NCBI RefSeq assembly: GCF_000801105.2
Contig: NC_079514.1
Location: 25,956,293 to 26,020,292, forward strand
Reading direction: 5' to 3'
From: Raphanus sativus
Taxonomy: Eukaryota > Streptophyta > Magnoliopsida > Brassicales > Brassicaceae
DNA length: 64,000 bases
Made by a program: the position numbers and the translations under genes. The notes beneath the pieces were generated by a model. The model did no database searches, was not told the origin of the DNA, and saw nothing but the letters and a program-made list of their open reading frames with translations. Numbering within the stretch: position 1 is the stretch's first letter; every line of letters starts with the position of its first letter. Below are positions 33,099-44,198 of the stretch, in pieces.

Positions 33099-33116
33099 TC
33101 CCCGGCAACGGCGCCA
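33099..33116 (-). other. Primer binding site of element C
   Basis: Plus strand TCCCCGGCAACGGCGCCA, identical to the site in element A, directly inside the 5' LTR end. Confidence 0.85.
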
Positions 33117-33120
33117 AATT

Positions 33121-34449
33121 TGATATCACTCAAATTATTCTACAAGTGAATTACTCTCTCAAATAAGAGGTTCAGATGTAGTACTTAGGGATCAAATAAA
33201 CAAGGACTCTAGGATTACTCAGTAGACTTAATGTATTAGAAATGAAGATAGACTTAAAGGTCTATTTGTTTTAAAGTAGGAAATAATAAGGTGAACAAGG
33301 TAGTTGCTCAGTAACTGAAGTGAAGGTTGTTTCTTAGTGAGGAAAATAGCTAGATTCAGGTAACTTCTCAGGTATGAAATTATGCAAGTTGAATGTGACT
33401 TAAGGGTTTTAGTTCTTTGAACTCAAACAATAGGTACAACCAGTAGGGTTTCCTTTGACTAGATCCCGGATCTCAACAGTCGTCGGTTGATCACGGAAAA
33501 GAGTCGATCGATATGACTTTCGTCTAATCGATCGATACACCTTTCAAACTATCGATCTCTACAACAATGGTTGTGTCGATCGACGGTAATTCTCGCAAGC
33601 TTTAGCGGATTGGTTTGATGTTGTTCTCTAACCATCTAGACCACCTTTCGCATGTGTCTAGTCAGTTAGATCACTCTAGTTTATTTCAGGGAATTGAGAG
33701 TATACAGTAGGTTATCTCATATATCCTAAGATCTAAATTTAAGGGTGATCAATCTCAAATCTAGTGTTAAGAGCAACTATAATGAAATAACTAATTTTAA
33801 ACACCCTAACAGTTATCACAAACTCATCACATGATCCATCCTTATGAGAAACCTAAATCTAACAATTAGGTTTACTCAGACATATTCATGAGAGACAAAA
33901 TCATGATGGTTTGAATAAATCTTAATATGAAATGAGGAACAAAAAGAGTATGAGTAGATATAAAAAGGCAGTTCAAGATCTTCTCTATTTTGTAGTCTCA
34001 GATCTATATCTCCAACTCTAACTCTTCTCCAAAGGTAGCCAAATTGCTTCTCTTCTCCACTAGGTCCCTAGGCAAGTCTGCCTCTACAATTATACAAAAC
34101 CCTAATATATAAATCCTAACAGGCGGCCAGTGACTTGGTGAGTAAATAGCATACTTTTTGATACTTGAAATCTTCCAAATCGTTATCCATCGAATGGCTC
34201 TGATATCGATCGACACTCCTTGATTGCCGTCGATCGATTGTAATTGACTTATGTCGTCCGATGTTACTTGTTGCTAATCGGTCGATTCTTCATTCGTAGG
34301 AATACTCCAAAAATACCTCAAAAGTATTACTTTCTCCAAGTAATTACCTGTGCCTGAAATTACTCTAAAAGGACTTTGAAAGCATTATAAATATAATTGA
34401 AAACTCTTATACACCATGGCTAAAAGTGGGTGAAATTCATTGTATATCA
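33121..34449 (-). repeat. 5' LTR of element C (1,329 bp)
   Basis: Minus strand, TGATATACA... at 34,449 to ...GAGTGATATCA at 33,121. Closely similar to the element A LTR over its full length, including TCGATCGA sites (about 33,503, 33,524, 33,575, 34,204 and 34,230). Its outer edge abuts the gag start of element F, so C inserted into F. Right target copy would be AGCAG (34,450-34,454). Confidence 0.9.
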
Positions 34450-34509
34450 AGCAGCGGGGTCAGCAGACAATAATTCCTTGTTTTCCTTGCTTCTGGTTAT
34501 GCTGGGCAT
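34450..34509 (-). pseudogene. gag: Element F gag, first 20 codons only
   Basis: Too short to be listed by ORF length. On the minus strand ATG at 34,509 opens MPSITRSKENKELLSADPAA, which aligns with the B' gag start MPSSTRSNRGNQLLFSEDPAH. The frame is cut at 34,450 by element C. This links F to the B/B' family. Confidence 0.7.
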
Positions 34510-34624
34510 GCACCTGAAAAAAAAAGTAAGAAAAATTTATCAGTGACAATAGTAACAGAAAGTAAAACCTAGACTTAAATAAAATCTAATGACGAACAAA
34601 GCTCCCCGGCAACGGCGCCAAATT
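34510..34624 (-). other. Element F leader and primer binding site
   Basis: Plus strand TCCCCGGCAACGGCGCCA at 34,603-34,620 is the primer site, four bases inside the LTR. The remaining ~90 bases are an untranslated leader that ends in a T-rich stretch before the gag ATG (minus strand). Confidence 0.75.
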
Positions 34625-35399
34625 TGATACTTGTTCAAATTATCCTATAGCAATATTACTCTCATCAAAAGAGGTCAATTTTAGTACTTAGGGATCGAAT
34701 CCACAAGAAGCCGAGGAATCAATAGATCTTATTATAACTAAGCAAAGATTATCATTAGTGCAATGAAATAAAAGTAACAAGGAAACTAGGATCAGCAGGA
34801 CAATTACTCAAGATGATTGAATGGGTTAACTAGTATGATTTTAAAAGAGTTAGATCTAAGGTTACTATTCAGGTTATCAGTATTATAAAGGTATGATTCC
34901 TATGCGAGATGCTTGAATGATATTAAAGAACCGAACTAAGCAATAGCCCAACTGTCATTGCGACCATCTAATAACTAGAACCGATGAATACACCCCTGGC
35001 GAGCCATATATTAGAAAAACCGTTGTCTGTCAAAACACATAGGCAAGACTTAAATACTAGAATAATTAGGTTAAAACACGTCAGGGGCATTATGGTAAAT
35101 AGATGGTGTCTTGGGTTTCAAGTCGGTTGTAAACAAATGTGGGCTTTTGCGGCTAAGTGTCGATCGATAGTACTTAGTGTAATCGACCGACGTGCGTCTC
35201 TCCTTGTCGACCGCGAGTGGTCGATGCGGTCCTTCTTGGGTGTATACTCTAAAATGCTCCAAAATGCTCCAAAATCATCATCTTTCTTTCACTAGCTCCT
35301 GAACCTATAAATATGCAATATAGACCCAAGAATGAATAGAATATATCCTAAAATACCAATATACCATGCCTAAAAGTGGGTCAAAATCATGGTATATCA
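34625..35399 (-). repeat. 5' LTR of element F (775 bp)
   Basis: Minus strand, TGATATACCATG at 35,399 to ...TGAACAAGTATCA at 34,625. Same terminal sequence and terminal inverted repeat as the A/B LTRs but only about 60 percent of their length. Contains TCGATCGA once (about 35,161) and related GTCGACCG sites. Outer edge lies in an integrase reading frame (element G). Confidence 0.85.
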
Positions 35400-35601
35400 A
35401 CTTTCCAGAAAGGAGATTGGGTCCTAAGGCGAGTCTGCGACCATACAAGGGACAAATCAGCCGGAAAACTCGCCCCTCGATGGGAGGCTCCTGTAAGGTA
35501 ATAGAGGTGCAAGGGGCAGGAGCCTATAAGCTGCAAGACAGCGACGGCAAGTTCCAACCTAACTGCTGGAACGCTCTGCACCTCAAATTCTATCATTTCT
35601 A
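35400..35601 (+). pseudogene. Element G integrase C-terminal end (Tat-like)
   Basis: Begins at the F LTR edge with FQKGDWVLRRVCDHTRDKSAGKLAPRWE, the C-terminal integrase fold that follows the DDE core in Tat-lineage elements. After a one-base shift near 35,485 it continues CKVIEVQGAGAYKLQDSDGK..PNCWNALHLKFYHF, the usual end of these polyproteins. The rest of G lies left of the window beyond all nested elements. Confidence 0.75.
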
Positions 35602-36339
35602 TAGTAAGGTCCCCGGATCAAGCTTTCTATATTACTACTACTACTATTATATATTTAAGTACACTGGTTTCCTACTCCTATGTATGCGATAACGTCTCCG
35701 GACTAAGCTTGTAAAATACATTATTAGTTACGGCTAAAGGGGTTATAGGAACTCCAATGTAGTTAAAGGGGCATACTAGTTGGATCAGGCCCTAAGGGAC
35801 CTTAGATATTAGCAAACCCCATGTATTAGTGAGACTTCTCACATGGGTGTACGACATATAAGGAACGGGTCTGATCAACCCTATTAACTTGTCTGCACCT
35901 CGGGCCCTGCGTAAAGGCCATGAGCCAAAAGTTACGTGGGAACCACTCGTACTAGTGTAACCCAAACCTTGCATTAAAGATGCCACGAGCTAAATACAAT
36001 GCAGGGGGCATCACGTACAACTGCAAAGTACTGTAATCAGATGCTGACGGCTGATATGCAGGGAGCAAACGTGCGAAAAAACCGGTTAGCACCAAAAATT
36101 TAATACTTATCCAGACGTGGAAAGTAGTGTGTCTGGTGTGAAGTCGCTCTGCGGGGCAGGCCCACGCCAGCACCATAAGTCTGAGCGTGACCTTTCTGTA
36201 GAAAGGTAGAGAGCAGCATTGAGAATCATGAAAGTAGCCAATACCTCCGGGTGGCAGAGTGCGATTTCTCAATTTCATGATCGGTAGTGGCTCACCACGG
36301 GGAGCAGAATACGATCGCAACCTCCCATAACGCATACGT
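35602..36339 (+). other. Element G 3' non-coding region
   Basis: No convincing protein. Contains a TAC/TAT-rich microsatellite-like patch (about 35,628-35,655). Open frames on the minus strand around 35,950-36,335 have low-complexity composition and no recognisable domain. Position after integrase suggests the long 3' untranslated region of a Tat element. Confidence 0.5.
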
Positions 36340-36561
36340 CCTCAGTGTCTATAAAGAACCTCCTGGTTCAATATGGCCTCAGGGTCTATAAAGAACCTCT
36401 GGGTTCAATACGGCCTCAGTGTCTATAAAGAACCTCCGGGTTCAATACAACCTCAGGGTCTATAAAGAACCTTCGTGTTCAATACGGCCTCAGGGTCTAT
36501 AAAGAACCTTCGGGTTCAATACAGCCTCCGGGCCTGTAAGGAATCTTCGGATTCGAAAAGG
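36340..36561 (+). repeat. 37-bp tandem repeat, six units
   Basis: Units start at 36,340, 36,377, 36,414, 36,451, 36,488 and 36,525. Each reads close to CCTCAGGGTCTATAAAGAAC followed by CTTCGGGTTCAATACGG. The sixth is diverged. Decayed pieces of the second half (CCTTCGGGTTCA) continue to about 36,890. Confidence 0.92.
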
Positions 36562-36932
36562 TCACCTAAGGGCTGACCGAGGACCTTCGGGTTCAAGGAT
36601 CTATGGATCTAAATACCAACCTTCGGGTTTGCCAAGGACCTCAGGGTTCAGAGGTATCAACCTCCGGGTTCGGGGTATCAATCTGGTTTAATCACGGTCC
36701 CCGAACTTAAAGATTAAACCTTAGCACTCAGAAACCCCAAGGTTCAATAAGCAAACCTTCAGGTTCAATAAAACGGCCTTCGAGCCTAGGTAGGAGACCT
36801 CAGGTTCAAGACCTTACGAACTTCCGGGTTCTATGGCTCAAGAACCCGAGGGTTCAAACCAAGCTAGAATTCCAGGGTTCTAAGCAAGGATCTTTCATTC
36901 CAAAACTAAAACTCATGTTTTTTAATACTTGC
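36562..36932 (+). repeat. Degenerate continuation of the CTTCGGGTTC repeat
   Basis: Repeated ACCTTCGGGTTC, ACCTCAGGGTTC and AACCTCCGGGTTC motifs at irregular spacing, apparently an older, scrambled form of the 37-bp array. No gene. Confidence 0.65.
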
Positions 36933-38338
36933 CTAGGATAAGACCTGCGCCTTGCGCAGGGTGAAATACTTATTTTAAAATTTATGTTTTTATATTGTAA
37001 AATTTCATGATTTCTGAATACATGTATTTTTGTGTTTAAAATATATTTGATATTTATGTTTTTTTCAATATAGAATAATTAACTAAGTATAAATATTTGG
37101 TACACATAGAAAAATATAGAAGCTCAAATCAAACAATTAAAATGAGATATCATTGATATTCTTATAATCATAGAGTAAAGGTTATGAAAACATTTGATAG
37201 TATTTATAAGGAAAAACTCAACCGTATATATATATATATATAGTAGGCATAGATAGGTTTTCGGATTGTTTGGAAAGTTAAAATGATTAGCACTAATTAT
37301 CTAAAAACCATATTTTAATGTGATATATTAAACCAATATTTACGTAAATTTTCAATAACTAACACAAACATATTTAGCAAATTTGTTTTCAGTTGTCGAA
37401 ATTTTAGACTTGGTGACAAAGTATATTATTATCTTAAATTAAACTTACCATATAGAACTTCTTCAAATTTTTGTACCAAGCTTAAAAATTTAGTGGAATC
37501 ATTAAAACTTGGTCAAAAATTTTCTCAACTATTCAAACAGTATGGTATAAAAACAGTTAATTTAAACTTACCAAAAGAGTTTGATACATAAATTGTGTAT
37601 CAGGAAAATTTGGTTCAAATATTAGGATTTTTACTGTCTTCTAATGATTATAATACCGGCAGTTTACGATTGATCCTATTTCGACTCAATTAAAATTAAA
37701 AAGAACATTTAAACGAACTTGATTATAGATAATCCGAAATAAATAGTTATTTTCTAATTAAACATATTGTATTGACAAATTTAAGATTTATATATGATCG
37801 AAATTTTTTACAATTTTTTTTGTTTATATAATCATTTATATGTTGGGCTGATACATATGGATATTTTCTTTTACTAACTTGTCAAGAAGTAAAAATTTAA
37901 ATATTTTTCGATTTTGAAGTTATACTAATTTTCAAAATATCAGATTTTTACTTTCGTTTTGAAAATATAAGATGGAAAATTAAAATATTAAAAAAGACAA
38001 TTACAAATTTGAAAACTAAACTAAAATTGTGTCTCTTTGCTATAAAATATTTTTTTTCTTTTATTAACAAAACAATTTTGAATAGCTGCGTCTCTTTTGC
38101 TATTTTTTTATCAAAGCGTCTCTTTGTTATTAACAAAAAAAAAAACAACACTTAGAAAATCATTAGTTTCTGTTTATACCAAAAGCACGCAATACTTAGA
38201 CCATAATATATAGTAAAATTTGATTTAAATTTATGTTTTAGTAATATGGACTAAGAGTATATCTTACACATTTTAAAAAAAAAAATATTATGTTGGACCA
38301 CAATATAAATCAACCTTGAGCCATTTAAAGAAAGTATC

Positions 38339-38410
38339 ATTTAATGAGATCGTCAAGTATTAATTTAATGAGATCGCCGAGTATTAATTTAATGAGATCG
38401 TCGAGTACTA
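38339..38410 (+). repeat. 24-bp tandem repeat, three units
   Basis: Three consecutive copies of ATTTAATGAGATCG followed by TCAAGTATTA-like sequence, at 38,339, 38,363 and 38,387, differing at two or three positions. Confidence 0.9.
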
Positions 38411-39899
38411 AGTTTATCATATCATATACATTTATGTTTGGATTAATATAATATTTTCTAGAAATTGGATTTTAAACTTACTAATTTTTAATTGATTTTT
38501 ATGGTGCCACGTAAACCAAATTAACATCATAATTAAGTGACACTTAAGCAAGATTTTTTTAGTTAATACAAACTTAAGGTTACAACTTTTTAAATGTTTC
38601 TTTATTAATATATAAAGGATAATCATATTTTTTGGTCAAATTAAATAATCATACTTAGTACGCGTATCTTTACTTTAAATGCAAAAATAAATTTTCATAT
38701 TTTGATTAGGAAAAATCTCAGTATAAATGTTGATAACTATGAGTAACTCATTTTGTACAGAATAAGAAACTAAATTATTCTCTCTATTAATATAGTCAAA
38801 TATATAGAGTAATTAATCGCTGCTTATTTCCAATTTTCTTATTGCGGGCCACGCAAGCATTCATACTTCTTATTTATGGTGTTCGAAACACTGTCATAAA
38901 TAGGAAAGAAGGATTTATATGCGTAACTATAGTCTAAACCAATATTTGAGAGAAGTGGGGCCAATGGCAAAACATGTAATATATTTAGTAAGTTAAAGGT
39001 ATTTCTAAATATGGTCTGAAGAAAATTGTGGAGCTGACATGTCAGCATGGCATTGGAGTAAATAAGTATTAACTAAAAGGTTATTTTTTTACTTTGCTTC
39101 CCTATTAATAAGAAAGGGATGATACATATTTATTAATTTGAATTTGTTCATAAATGTATTCACCTATTAATCAATAAAGGAAAAGTAATTATATGTTAAA
39201 TTGTTAGTCCAATATTAAATTTATTCGTTTTATATTAAAAAAAGAAAGATATAAACTCGTGAGAATATTTTGAGTAGTAAATGTATTACTATCAATGCTT
39301 CACCATATATTCATATATTTCCATAAATTAAAAATCCAATTAATGTTGACAAACTTGTGTGAAAAAGCTTTAAATATATTGTTTTACCAAGTAAGATAAG
39401 TTTAATTGTACAGTAACAGAAATTCCATATAGAGAAAAATACTTTGATATAAGTTTCTATATTTCCGACTTTACAATATGCTAGATATATAGTTCCCTAC
39501 TTATATTAAATTTCATATTCTATATATATATATTCTCCATATTATTTATATGTGTCACAATTATAATAAATTAAATAAATATGTGGCCGGTCCTCATTTG
39601 CATATGAAAATATGAACACCAAATATAAATCATATAATAAAACATATCTTGTGTGGCTGCTTTCTCTGAGTTGGTCCTCTATGAATGAGACTATTATCAA
39701 ATTCTTGATTATTAGCTAATAATCAATAAACAACAATCCAAAAAAATCAAGTCTTTTCATTTACCGAAATTATATAACTGCTAATCAAAAATATTAAAAT
39801 AGCAAAGAGTAACAAACAGCTGCATATAATATTCTTAAAATTAAACATAAAAGAAATAAGGAAAGATACTTGTAGCCTAATTTGAAAAAAAAAACTATC

Positions 39900-40150
39900 G
39901 ACTTAGAAAAGTAAAGCAAGTCAGTATTTTTTTACCGACTTAGAAAGGTAAAGCTGTGAATTAGAAAGATAAAGCTCACCTTTGATTCTTAGTCTGAACT
40001 CGATTCTTAGTCTCTCGCAGAAAAACCTGTGAATTAGAAAGGTAAAGATAAAAGTAATATACTTAAAAATAAACATAAAAAAATGTGAATTATAAAAACC
40101 TGTGAATTAGAAAGATAAAGCTCCATTTCGATTCTTAGTCTCTCGCTTAA
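39900..40150 (+). repeat. Local repeat cluster (TTAGAAAGGTAAAG / GATTCTTAGTCTCTCGC)
   Basis: GTGAATTAGAAAGATAAAGC occurs in near-identical form at about 39,955, 40,029 and 40,098, alternating with GATTCTTAGTCTCTCGC (about 40,002 and 40,128). AT-rich, non-coding, within the Helitron-like block. Confidence 0.75.
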
Positions 40151-40891
40151 AAATGCTCTGGTTAAAACCCTGGAAACCATTAGACGGATTGCTATCAGGC
40201 AAAAAAAAAGGAGCAACATGTACACGAATTATAAGGCAATAAAAATAATAGAAACCTTATATAATCACACCTACATGTACACGACTTATTTTGTTCGGAA
40301 TGACCTCCACTATCATTATATATATTTTTAGATCTTGTGCACCAAGTTTAAATTTCCGTTAGTATTATGCAATTAATACCCGATATTTTTTTACTCATAA
40401 TTGCCACTCCTTGAATGACAACATAATTGCCTATTTTGAAAATGAATGAATGATAAAAGGAATGATTGTTTAATCATTATGGACGGATCATAATTGCCAA
40501 TCATAATAGTTTCCAAAATCGAAACCAAATTAAAGTCGCTCTACAAAGGTTGCTATAAATGTACACACGAAATTAAAGATAATAAATTAGTGGCATTAAA
40601 TTAATACACGAAATTAAAGGCAGTAAATTAAGGTTGCTATAAACGGATGCATCATTAATTGAATGCGAATAATTCGGTTAGGTTCGATGATGAGACTATA
40701 TTATATAAGTCGATTATTCACATGTATCAAAATGGCATTCATATGTAATTATTCTAGTGAATTGAAGGTAAGTCTAAAAATAGGCTGAGAATGAATATGA
40801 TGATGCTGCCACGTCAGTAAGGCACACATGTAAATAACTTACAAAACAAATGTTACTCTCAAAAATTGCTCCTTGATTAATAAGAAAGGGA

Positions 40892-41251
40892 TTACAAGGT
40901 CTAAACGCTTCTTCAATAATTTCAGGTTTCAGCCAGTCTACTCACAGGGCCCAGGTCCTAGACTCTGACATCCTCCTAAAAACTATGTTCTTTCCAAAAA
41001 AGACCTACGCTCATCCAATACTGACAGACCACAAATGGCTCCAAACAGGAGATGATTATGGAAAATTACGAAGGTGCCGGTCCGAGAGACAAGCACGGCA
41101 GAATAAGGCAAAAACAATAAGTATTATTGGCTATCAAAAGTCCTTATTCAGCAACAAAATCATCGAAATCCAGGGAGAAAAGCAACGACATAAAATTAGA
41201 AAAGCATAAATAGTAAAAGCAACTTAAGGCTTCGTCTCCAGATGAGACAAC
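40892..41251 (+). other. Unassigned remnant between Helitron-like block and element I
   Basis: GC content rises again here and resembles retrotransposon 3' non-coding DNA, possibly the continuation of element G after the AT-rich insertion. A 74-codon open frame at 40,985-41,209 has no recognisable similarity. It ends GATGAGACAAC directly before the I LTR. Confidence 0.4.
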
Positions 41252-41691
41252 TGTTAGGGTATTTTTGTGTAGGATCGTTTTAGTACTACGGAACACTAGA
41301 GGACTTGTATGAAAGAGTTGTAACTCGAGAGCAAAGAGATGTTATTGAGTATATTCTTTGGGACTACAACGTATTGGTGTATAAACCCTAGTTCTAGTCG
41401 CCTAAACTCTAATCTCTATGTCTCGAAGTGTCGATCCCTTATTCTAGGGTTTGGGCTCCCCTTTTATAGTTGTAGATGTCGGCTTCAAGTAATAGAACTC
41501 TTCCATAATCGGAAAAATGGAAGTTTCTCCTTAGGTAGAAAACTTATATTTTGCTCCAAAGGGTCGGTCCGATCTAGGGGTCGGACCCAAGGCAGGGGTC
41601 GGTTCCTGGTTTCTTCTTCAGCAAGGGTCTGGAAGTCAAGGACCTAGCCAGGAACTGGAGAAAACTTATGTTTGGATATTTTTCCCCAACA
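41252..41691 (-). repeat. 3' LTR of element I (440 bp, D family)
   Basis: Same LTR as D (31,221-31,660), read on the minus strand from TGTTGGGGAAAAATATCC (41,691) to ...ACCCTAACA (41,252). What follows on its left is not the D-type primer site, so it is not a 5' LTR. On its right, beyond element H, lies the polypurine-like AAGGGGCAAAC (minus strand), which makes this the 3' LTR. TATAAAAG reads on the minus strand near 41,460. Confidence 0.82.
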
Positions 41692-41695
41692 GTTT
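41691..41695 (+). repeat. Target site duplication of H (left, AGTTT)
   Basis: AGTTT here and at 48,726-48,730 flank the two H LTRs exactly. The first A also serves as the last base of the I LTR. Confidence 0.93.
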
Positions 41696-42668
41696 TGATG
41701 CGACCCAGGACCCGGACCAGGACCAGCTCGACGATCAGGTTGCTCAGATCAGACCAACCGAGGTTCATCCATCCGTCCAGGCCAAGCAGTCCAACCGAGC
41801 AGTATACCGGATCAACCCGCGTTCGTCCGGAAAGGAGCTAAGGCTGGATCCACGACCTTATGACCGATCTGACCGAACCACTGATGATCTTTCCCGTCCA
41901 ACTCGTCAAGACAAAGCTAACAGACGAGCCAGACTTCACTTGGATCAGGCGCAGTCAGACCACGACCGCAACTTCTCACTTCTCACCCGTTTGGTCCGTA
42001 CGCACATCCTAATGATCGGACCAACGTTCTTACTTCTTCTTTTGACGCCATCCTGGACTTCTCTTCGACCAAATTCTCTAAGGCAAGGATTCTTAGACTT
42101 TCTGAAGATTTGGGTCGAGTAAATTCTTCATACGTTCAAGACAGTTCGATGATCACCCCCGCGGCCGCACCTCCGTACGTCCATCTCCTTACCGCGACGA
42201 ACCAGATCATCACGGACGAACTTGGACATCTTTCTGAATCTGGACCAGTCAACCTTTGAGTCCACACTTTGACTGGTCTTCCCTTGTTTTCCACACTTTG
42301 ACTAGTCTTAGTCAAATTTATATTTTCTATGTGTGTTTTTCAGCATTTTTCTTTATTTTCTTTGACTCAAAACACTATATAATGTACCGCCTTTCATGGC
42401 AATGAGATGACGAAATTTTCTCCTTATTTTGAGTCTTCTCTCTTTGTTCTTAGCATAGAACTTTCTTGTTTCTTGGTGAGGTTATCACTTAGCAAACAAA
42501 TCTTCATTTGTTGGACCGGTGCGTCACATCCGGCAACAAACGAATCTGGTAGTATCAAGGGGTCTTTCCGCAACCTTTTGTGTCACCCATCATTCCATAG
42601 TTCTCTTTTCAGAGTTCATATCCTTCACAAACCGATTGAGTGATCCTATCCAGTCTCAGGACGTATCA
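41696..42668 (+). repeat. 5' LTR of H (973 bp)
   Basis: Starts TGATGCGACC and ends GGACGTATCA. Its first ~545 bases are a decayed copy of the polyprotein tail that is coding in the 3' LTR. CTATATAATG at about 42,374-42,383 is a likely TATA element, conserved in the 3' LTR. Confidence 0.93.
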
Positions 42669-42670
42669 AG

Positions 42671-42688
42671 TGGTATCAGAGCCACTCA
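42671..42688 (+). other. Primer binding site of H (initiator tRNA-Met)
   Basis: TGGTATCAGAGCCACTCA starts two bases after the LTR. It begins with TGGTATCAGAGC, the complement of plant initiator tRNA-Met 3' end. Confidence 0.93.
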
Positions 42689-43131
42689 ATTCGGTATTAT
42701 CTTTCCATCTTTCTCATCTCCCATTTTCTAAACACTCTTCTTCTTCTATCTATCTTGAATCCGGGCCACTACCTTACCTAGGCCATATTTAAAAAAAAAA
42801 AATAGAAAGATCTAAAAAAAAAAAAAAAATCAAAAAGTTTGATTGTTTTTGGCTAGGTGGTGGAAGAGAAATCATGCTGGCTGAAGAGAAATTCAGCCTT
42901 GGAGTGGTTAAAGCGGATTCCCAAACCAAATTCTCTTATCTCTCTATCTTGTGTTTCATTATTTGTTTGCTTTGAGATCTCATCGAGTTATTTGGATTGT
43001 CTTTCTTAGAACCTTGAGAAGAATTCTTTGAGTGACCCCTAAATTGAGTGAAACACGTGTGTGGGTGAGGATAAACACCTGAGAGTGTGAGGTTTTATCT
43101 AACTTTACCTTGTTTAAGTTTTCAGAAAACC
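42689..43131 (+). other. H untranslated leader
   Basis: Non-coding, with A-runs at about 42,790-42,830 and T-rich patches; ends at the gag ATG. No upstream frame of interest. Confidence 0.6.
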
Positions 43132-44198
43132 ATGGGCAGTGAAGAAGAAAGAAACCGACCCGGAAACTCACATGCCGGATTATCTAACTTGCAAATGCGT
43201 GCTCTCAATGATTCTATGTCTAACTTGTTGAATACAGGTTTGGAGGCGATCCATCAAAGGCTAGATGAACTCCACGGCCGACCAACTCAGTACCGAACCA
43301 GAACCAGGCGTGATCGCCCAAGGAGACACAGCCGGTCCGACCTTGAGATCCGAGATGAGTCCTTTGATGATGATCAGTCCATCAACCGACCAAGGAGAGC
43401 TCCTAGACAACAAAACCAAGGTGATGTCAATCCATTTGGTAGAAATGAAAGAACTAATGATGGATTGGGTGGTTTGAAATTGAAAATTCCAAGTTTTGAT
43501 GGCAAGAATGATCCGGATGCTTTTCTTGAATGGGAAAGAAAAATTGAACTTGTGTTTGATTGTCAAAAATTTTCTGATATTAAAAAGGTTAGACTTGTTG
43601 CTGCTGAGTTTACTGGCTATGCTATTAACTGGTATGATCGAGTTGTGACTAGCAGGAGAAGAGTAGGTGAGGCGCCAGTTGATACATGGGATGAGCTTTC
43701 CATGCTGAAGAAAAGACGCTTTGTTCTCGACCATTACCACCGAGACCTACATCACAAACTCAGGCGGCTGCTTCAAGGTTCCAAGTCAGTTGAGGACTAT
43801 CACCAGGAGATGGAGACCTTGATGATCAAAGCTGATGTAGAAGAGCCCTTAGACGCCACCATGGCCAGATTTCTTACCGGGCTCAACCGTGATATTCAAG
43901 ACCGTATGGAGCTGGAAGATTATGACAGCATGGAGCAGATGCTACAAAAGGCCATACTGATTGAACAACAAGCCAAAAGAAAAGGTCATCCTTTGCTCCC
44001 AAATCATCCTTTGCTCCCAAAGCAAACTATCAAGACAAAGGTAAGTCTTCTTCCTCAACAAATACTGCTTTTAAGACAAATGCCTCTGCTCATGTTGCTA
44101 GAGAAAAGAAAGAGGAGGCTCCAAAACGAACCAGAGACATTCAGTGTTTCAGATGTCATGGCCTTGGCCACTATGCCAACCGATGCCCAAACCAAAAG
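43132..44198 (+). pseudogene. gag: H gag with zinc knuckle (frameshifted near its end)
   Basis: ATG at 43,132 opens MGSEEERNRPGNSHAG; an upstream ATG at 43,087 in the same frame only adds leader translation. An Arg-rich segment (RTRTRRDRPRRHSRSD) precedes the gag core LKLKIPSFDGKNDPDAFLEWERKIELVF, AINWYDRVV, LRRLLQGSKSVEDYHQEMETLM, MARFLTGLNRDIQDRMEL. An 18-bp tandem duplication lies at 43,985-44,020 and a one-base change next to it shifts the frame. The zinc knuckle [14 protein letters not shown] (44,145-44,186, CX2CX4HX4C) is encoded in the pol frame. In intact relatives gag and pol are one frame. Confidence 0.9.

Larger units (their letters stand above)
36933..40891 (-). mobile_element. 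AT-rich block with Helitron-like ends (candidate non-autonomous Helitron)
   Basis: About 4 kb of AT-rich DNA without coding signal. Read on the minus strand its left edge shows a perfect hairpin CCTGCGC-AAG-GCGCAGG (36,944-36,960), seven bases, then CTAG (36,933-36,936), the layout of a Helitron 3' end. The right edge on the minus strand starts TCCCTTTCTTATTAAT after an A (40,891), and a similar TCCCTTTCTTATTAATAGGG occurs at about 39,119, with TGCCACGTCAG / TGACATGTCAGC motifs near both. The base after CTAG is G, not the T normally seen, so this remains tentative; it may be two related elements. No Rep/helicase frame. Confidence 0.35.

Noticed and set aside
35952..36335. 127-codon minus-strand frame in G 3' region
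   Set aside because: No domain, low-complexity composition, no homologous frame elsewhere in the window.
36340..36561. CRISPR-like regular repeat
   Set aside because: Units are contiguous with no unique spacers, in plant DNA; a simple tandem repeat.
37948..39048. Several 60-70 codon frames in AT-rich DNA
   Set aside because: Composition is Lys/Ile/Leu/Phe-rich as expected of random AT-rich sequence.
41252..41691. Solo LTR of the D family
   Set aside because: Left and right five-base flanks do not match, and a polypurine tract plus antisense gene of the same lineage resume after H, so it is a 3' LTR of a larger element.
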